This document shows, piece by piece, positions 17,342-20,194 of a stretch of 20,194 nt of DNA. The notes under the pieces were generated by a model. The model searched no databases, was not told the origin of the DNA, and saw only the letters and a program-made list of their open reading frames with translations. The DNA is from Betaproteobacteria bacterium UBA931 (lineage in GTDB: Bacteria; Pseudomonadota; Gammaproteobacteria; Burkholderiales; Casimicrobiaceae). Made by a program: the position numbers and the translations under genes. Numbering within the stretch: the stretch's first letter is position 1; each line of letters opens with the position of its first letter. The stretch covers positions 2,439 through 22,632 of the forward strand of contig DBDN01000041.1 in NCBI GenBank assembly GCA_002293615.1, read 5' to 3'.

Positions 17342-17890
17342 TTAACGTCCAATATGCTGGAACACCGGACTTTTCGCCAATTCGGAAAGGTTCATTTCTT
17401 TCCAGGTATTGCCTTCGGCATCCATCCAGTTCTCGGTATTCCAGGAAGGATCTTCAGGTTTTTGTCCGGTCGAAGCGAAACCCTGGATGCCGCGCAAGCC
17501 ATAAACCTGTTGAATCAGAAGCGCCATATTCTCGGCACCCGTCGCGCGGTTCAATAACATCAGCCGCGCTTCATTGTTTATCTGCGTCGGGTGCTCGGTA
17601 TAAAAAAGCGAGAAATCCACCACGCTGTATAGACTGCCGCGCACGTTGGTCAAGCCGAGAAACCAAGGGCGCGTTAACGGCACTGGCGTAATCACCGGCG
17701 GCACCAGAATCTCTTCGATTTCCTCCAGACGGCACAACCAACGTTGTCCGGCGACACTGACACCAAGCTGTGATAAAACGCCTGCTGTTTCCGCCTGCTC
17801 GGCAAGCCGCATCACCAATTCTGTCTGAAATTGGCGCAGACTGGTTCTCTTCCGCTTACCGGCTGTCGAAGGTTGAGAAGATTCGATCAT
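17342..17890 (-). CDS. pilI: PilI, CheW-like adaptor
   Basis: This 182-residue protein has a CheW fold. It contains WLCRLEEIEEILVPPVITPV and then WFLGLTNVRGSLYSVVDFSL, the hallmark CheW region in which NVRG contacts receptor and kinase. The short N-terminal extension, rich in basic and polar residues (SQPSTAGKRKRTSLRQ), is typical of PilI proteins. Its role is to couple the receptor PilJ to the kinase ChpA at the cell pole. The start at 17890 has AAAAGGA very close upstream, a short spacing, so initiation may be modest. It sits 26 bp after pilH and 30 bp before pilJ in the same operon. Confidence 0.93.
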   Translation of the reverse strand: MIESSQPSTAGKRKRTSLRQFQTELVMRLAEQAETAGVLSQLGVSVAGQRWLCRLEEIEEILVPPVITPVPLTRPWFLGLTNVRGSLYSVVDFSLFYTEHPTQINNEARLMLLNRATGAENMALLIQQVYGLRGIQGFASTGQKPEDPSWNTENWMDAEGNTWKEMNLSELAKSPVFQHIGR

Positions 17891-17916
17891 ATCCTTTTAT
17901 TCCGTACCGGCGGCTC

Positions 17917-18294
17917 TTACGCAGGACTCTGTTTTGCCAGACATTGGGCAATTTTATCCAGAAGTTCTTGCTTATTAACCGGCTTGATCAAATAATCATT
18001 GGCGCCCTGCCGCATGCCCCAGACCTTGTCCGTCGGTTGATCTTTGGTGGTGCACATTAATACGGGAATATTGCCGGTTTCCGGCGCCCGCTTGATTTGC
18101 CGTGTCGCCTGAAAACCGTTTAACCCAGGCATCACGACATCCATCAAAATAATATCCGGCAATAAGCGTTTGGCTTCTTCGACACCCTTATCGCCGCTAT
18201 CCGTCTGAAAAACCTCATGCCCTGCGTCGATCAGATAACCTTGCATTACGTGGCGCTCGGTCGGTGAATCATCAACAATTAGAACTTTTGCCAT
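17917..18294 (-). CDS. pilH: PilH, CheY-like response regulator
   Basis: A single receiver domain of 125 residues without an output domain. The acidic pair D8/D9 lies in VLIVDDSPTERH, the phosphoacceptor D52 in ILMDVVMPGLNGF, the switch Thr at about 82-83 in LMCTTKD, and the conserved Lys at about 104 in YLIKPVNKQE. It resembles PilH, which in the Pil-Chp pathway opposes PilG, promoting pilus retraction or draining phosphate from ChpA. The start at 18294 has an AGGTAAGAG ribosome region. The gene lies 17 bp after pilG, an arrangement that matches the standard pilG-pilH order. Confidence 0.95.
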   Translation of the reverse strand: MAKVLIVDDSPTERHVMQGYLIDAGHEVFQTDSGDKGVEEAKRLLPDIILMDVVMPGLNGFQATRQIKRAPETGNIPVLMCTTKDQPTDKVWGMRQGANDYLIKPVNKQELLDKIAQCLAKQSPA

Positions 18295-18311
18295 TTCTCT
18301 TACCTGATTCC

Positions 18312-18710
18312 TTATGTCTTCGGCACTTCACTGGTGTAAGTTGCTACCGCCTTTAATAACTCGTCTTTGGTGAAAGGTTTGGTCAGATACCAGTTCGAAC
18401 CGACCATTCGTCCGCGCGCACGGTCAAACAACCCGTCTTTCGACGACAACATCACCACCGGCGTTTTGGCAAAGCGTGAATTTTTCCTCAGCAATGCACA
18501 GGTCTGATAACCATCAAGCCTCGGCATCATAATGTCGATAAAAATAATATCCGGCTGATGATCCACAATCTTGGACAACGCATCATAACCGTCTTCAGCC
18601 AGTATTACATTGCATTCAGCCTGTAACAAAAATATCTCTGCGCTTCGGCGAATTGTATTTGAGTCATCAATTATCATCACCTTAACGCCTTTCAGCCCAT
18701 TTGATTCCAT
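18312..18710 (-). CDS. pilG: PilG, CheY-like response regulator
   Basis: A single receiver domain of 132 residues. VMIIDDSNTIRRSAE holds D15/D16, IIFIDIMMPRLDGYQTCALL holds the phosphoacceptor D59, VVMLSSKDGLFDRARGR is the PilG signature, and YLTKPFTKDELL holds K111. The similarity to Pseudomonas PilG, as I recall it, is high along the whole length. PilG promotes pilus extension and, in Pseudomonas, cAMP production through FimV/FimL and CyaB. I chose the ATG at 18710 (MESNGLKGVKVM) because it matches the family's usual short N-terminus and follows AAAGG at about 10 bases. In-frame ATG codons at 18773 and 18800 would add a basic leader of 21 or 30 residues, which the family lacks. It is the first gene of the chemotaxis operon. 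Confidence 0.94.
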   Translation of the reverse strand: MESNGLKGVKVMIIDDSNTIRRSAEIFLLQAECNVILAEDGYDALSKIVDHQPDIIFIDIMMPRLDGYQTCALLRKNSRFAKTPVVMLSSKDGLFDRARGRMVGSNWYLTKPFTKDELLKAVATYTSEVPKT

Positions 18711-18750
18711 CAAATATCGACCTTTCTTTGACTTATTGTTCAGCTTCTTC

Positions 18751-18800
18751 AATAACCTTTGACATGCTCTCATGGTTATTGTCCCACGTTTTGGGGACAA
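18751..18800 (-). promoter_or_regulatory. Two abutting inverted repeats in the pilG leader
   Basis: Two perfect 7-bp inverted repeats share two bases: AATAACC (18751-18757) with GGTTATT (18774-18780), loop 16; and TTGTCCC (18779-18785) with GGGACAA (18794-18800), loop 8. They lie between ilvA and pilG, 40 to 90 bases before the chosen pilG start. Neither is followed by a clear T run, so a classical terminator for ilvA is unlikely. They may be an operator or 5' leader hairpins. An AT-rich stretch (about 18801-18830, with TATATAT and TATAGA on the minus strand) just upstream may hold the pilG promoter, but no good -35 box is seen. Confidence 0.4.
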
Positions 18801-18905
18801 AAACTCTATAAAAATATATATCCTTTATGTTGTTCCGCAGCGGCGTGACTTGTATGACACACTTTCAGCGTTTTCTTCGTCTGTTTTATCGATTATTGAC
18901 ATTAT

Positions 18906-20194
18906 TCATTGGCCGAGAAACAAACGATACGCCGGATTATCCGTTTCCTCCGTATAGTGGTAGCCAAGCGTATCGAGAAACACGCCAAATTCGGCGCGAT
19001 CTTCCGGCGGCACCTGGATCGCCACCAGCACACGCCCGTAATCCGCGCCATGATTACGATAATGAAATAAGCTGATATTCCAGCCGGCGCTCATTTGATT
19101 CAGGAAATTCAATAACGCCCCGGGAAGCTCGGGAAACTCGAACCGAAACAATCGCTCATTATCCGCCGTCGGCGCATGACCGCCCACCAAATGCCGGATG
19201 TGCAATTTCGCCATTTCATCGCCGGTCAGGTCGTACGCCTCAATGCCGTTGTCAATAAATTGACGCAACAGCATTTCTTTTTCTTGCCGGTCTTTTACTT
19301 CGATACCGGCAAAAATGTGCGCCATTGCGGAGTCGGCATAGCGATAATTGAATTCGGTAATCGAGCGGCGCCCGATCAACCGGCAAAAAGCGCGAAAGCT
19401 GCCCGGCTTTTCCGGAATGGTCACGACAAAAATCGCTTCGCGCGCTTCTCCCAGTTCCGCCCGTTCAGCAACAAAACGCAGCCGATCAAAGTTGACATTG
19501 GCGCCACTGCCGACCGCCACACATGGGTATTCCGGCTTGCCGTTCGCTTCAATCCATCGCTTCATGCCCGCCACCGCCAACGCTCCTGCCGGCTCCAGGA
19601 TTGAGCGTGTATCAACAAAGACATCCTTGATCGCGGCACAGATTTCATCCGTATTACAAACCACAATTTCATCCACGTAGCGTTGCGCCAAACGAAACGT
19701 TTCGATACCCACCTGCTTTACCGCAACGCCGTCGGCAAACAATCCGACATGCGGCAGCAACACACGCTGTCCGATACGCAACGATTGCGCCATCGCATCC
19801 GAATCAGCGGGCTGCACACCGATAATTTTGATCTGCGGGCGGACATGTTTTACATATGCAGCAATTCCGGCAATCAGCCCGCCGCCGCCAATCGGCACAA
19901 AAATAGCTGTGATCCGCGCCTGATGCTGCCGCAACACCTCCATACCGATCGTGCCCTGCCCGGCGATTACATCCGGATCGTCGTACGGGTGGATAAACGC
20001 GGCGCCGGTCTCTTTTTGCAGATTCATGGCATGTTCATTGGCATCGGAAAACGAATCACCAAACAGCACCACCTGCGCGCCGCGCGCCGCGACCGCCGCG
20101 ATTTTGATTTGAGGCGTAGTTTCCGGCATCACGATCATCGCACGGCAATTCATTCGTTGTGCCACTAACGCGACGCCTTGCGCGTGGTTTCCCG
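18906..20194 (-). CDS. ilvA: Threonine deaminase (biosynthetic), N-terminus cut by window edge
   Basis: The frame stays open to the right edge, so about 429 C-terminal residues are present out of roughly 500. The visible start is GNHAQGVALVAQRMNCRA, the family motif just after the PLP site. The catalytic lysine region lies outside the window. The Gly-rich phosphate loop is PIGGGGLIAGIAAYVK, and VGSGANVNFDRLRFVAERAE ends the catalytic domain. Two ACT-like regulatory domains follow (from FVVTIPEKPGSFRAFC, and from LFRFEFPELPGALLNFLN), as in the isoleucine-inhibited biosynthetic enzyme. It converts threonine to 2-oxobutanoate, the first committed step of isoleucine synthesis, in the cytoplasm. 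The GTG at 20165 is internal and not the start. The gene is functionally unrelated to the pilus genes downstream and is separated from pilG by a gap of about 195 bp. Confidence 0.96.
   Translation of the reverse strand, partial: GNHAQGVALVAQRMNCRAMIVMPETTPQIKIAAVAARGAQVVLFGDSFSDANEHAMNLQKETGAAFIHPYDDPDVIAGQGTIGMEVLRQHQARITAIFVPIGGGGLIAGIAAYVKHVRPQIKIIGVQPADSDAMAQSLRIGQRVLLPHVGLFADGVAVKQVGIETFRLAQRYVDEIVVCNTDEICAAIKDVFVDTRSILEPAGALAVAGMKRWIEANGKPEYPCVAVGSGANVNFDRLRFVAERAELGEAREAIFVVTIPEKPGSFRAFCRLIGRRSITEFNYRYADSAMAHIFAGIEVKDRQEKEMLLRQFIDNGIEAYDLTGDEMAKLHIRHLVGGHAPTADNERLFRFEFPELPGALLNFLNQMSAGWNISLFHYRNHGADYGRVLVAIQVPPEDRAEFGVFLDTLGYHYTEETDNPAYRLFLGQ

Noticed and set aside
1..20194. CRISPR arrays, tRNA or rRNA genes, insertion sequences, phage genes
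   Set aside because: No regularly spaced repeats, no cloverleaf-like or rRNA sequence and no transposase or integrase motifs were seen. Nearly all of the window is covered by the minus-strand genes.

Overview
The window is a type IV pilus region from a Gram-negative bacterium, most likely a betaproteobacterium. That placement is an inference from the style of the PilY1, ChpA and PilJ proteins and the moderate GC content. It does not rest on a marker gene. Every convincing gene lies on the minus strand, so transcription runs from the high coordinates to the low ones.

In transcription order, the window opens inside a biosynthetic threonine deaminase gene (ilvA, its 5' end lies beyond the right edge). 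A 195-bp or longer gap with inverted repeats follows. Next comes a compact twitching-motility chemotaxis operon: pilG and pilH (CheY-like regulators), pilI (CheW-like adaptor), pilJ (methyl-accepting receptor) and a giant chpA/pilL (CheA-like hybrid kinase with several phosphotransfer domains and a C-terminal receiver). No methyltransferase (pilK) or methylesterase (chpB) gene lies among them.

A 177-bp intergenic region separates chpA from a second operon. It holds a hairpin just after chpA and a tandem direct repeat that fits LytTR-type (AlgR-like) binding sites. The second operon encodes the minor pilins PilV, PilW and PilX and the tip protein/adhesin PilY1. A large secreted protein with seven RCC1-like propeller motifs follows. 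It is open to the left edge of the window and is therefore partial.

Together the genes form one functional block. The Chp pathway receives surface or chemical signals through PilJ, passes phosphate from ChpA to PilG and PilH, and controls the pilus motors. The minor pilins and PilY1 prime pilus assembly and sit at the pilus tip.

The least conventional features are the RCC1-like secreted protein at the end of the minor-pilin operon, the LytTR-like tandem site ahead of pilV, and three G8 homopolymer tracts on the coding strand (one in pilV, two in chpA). No RNA genes, CRISPR arrays, insertion sequences or attachment sites were seen, and no gene-free stretch exceeds 300 bases.
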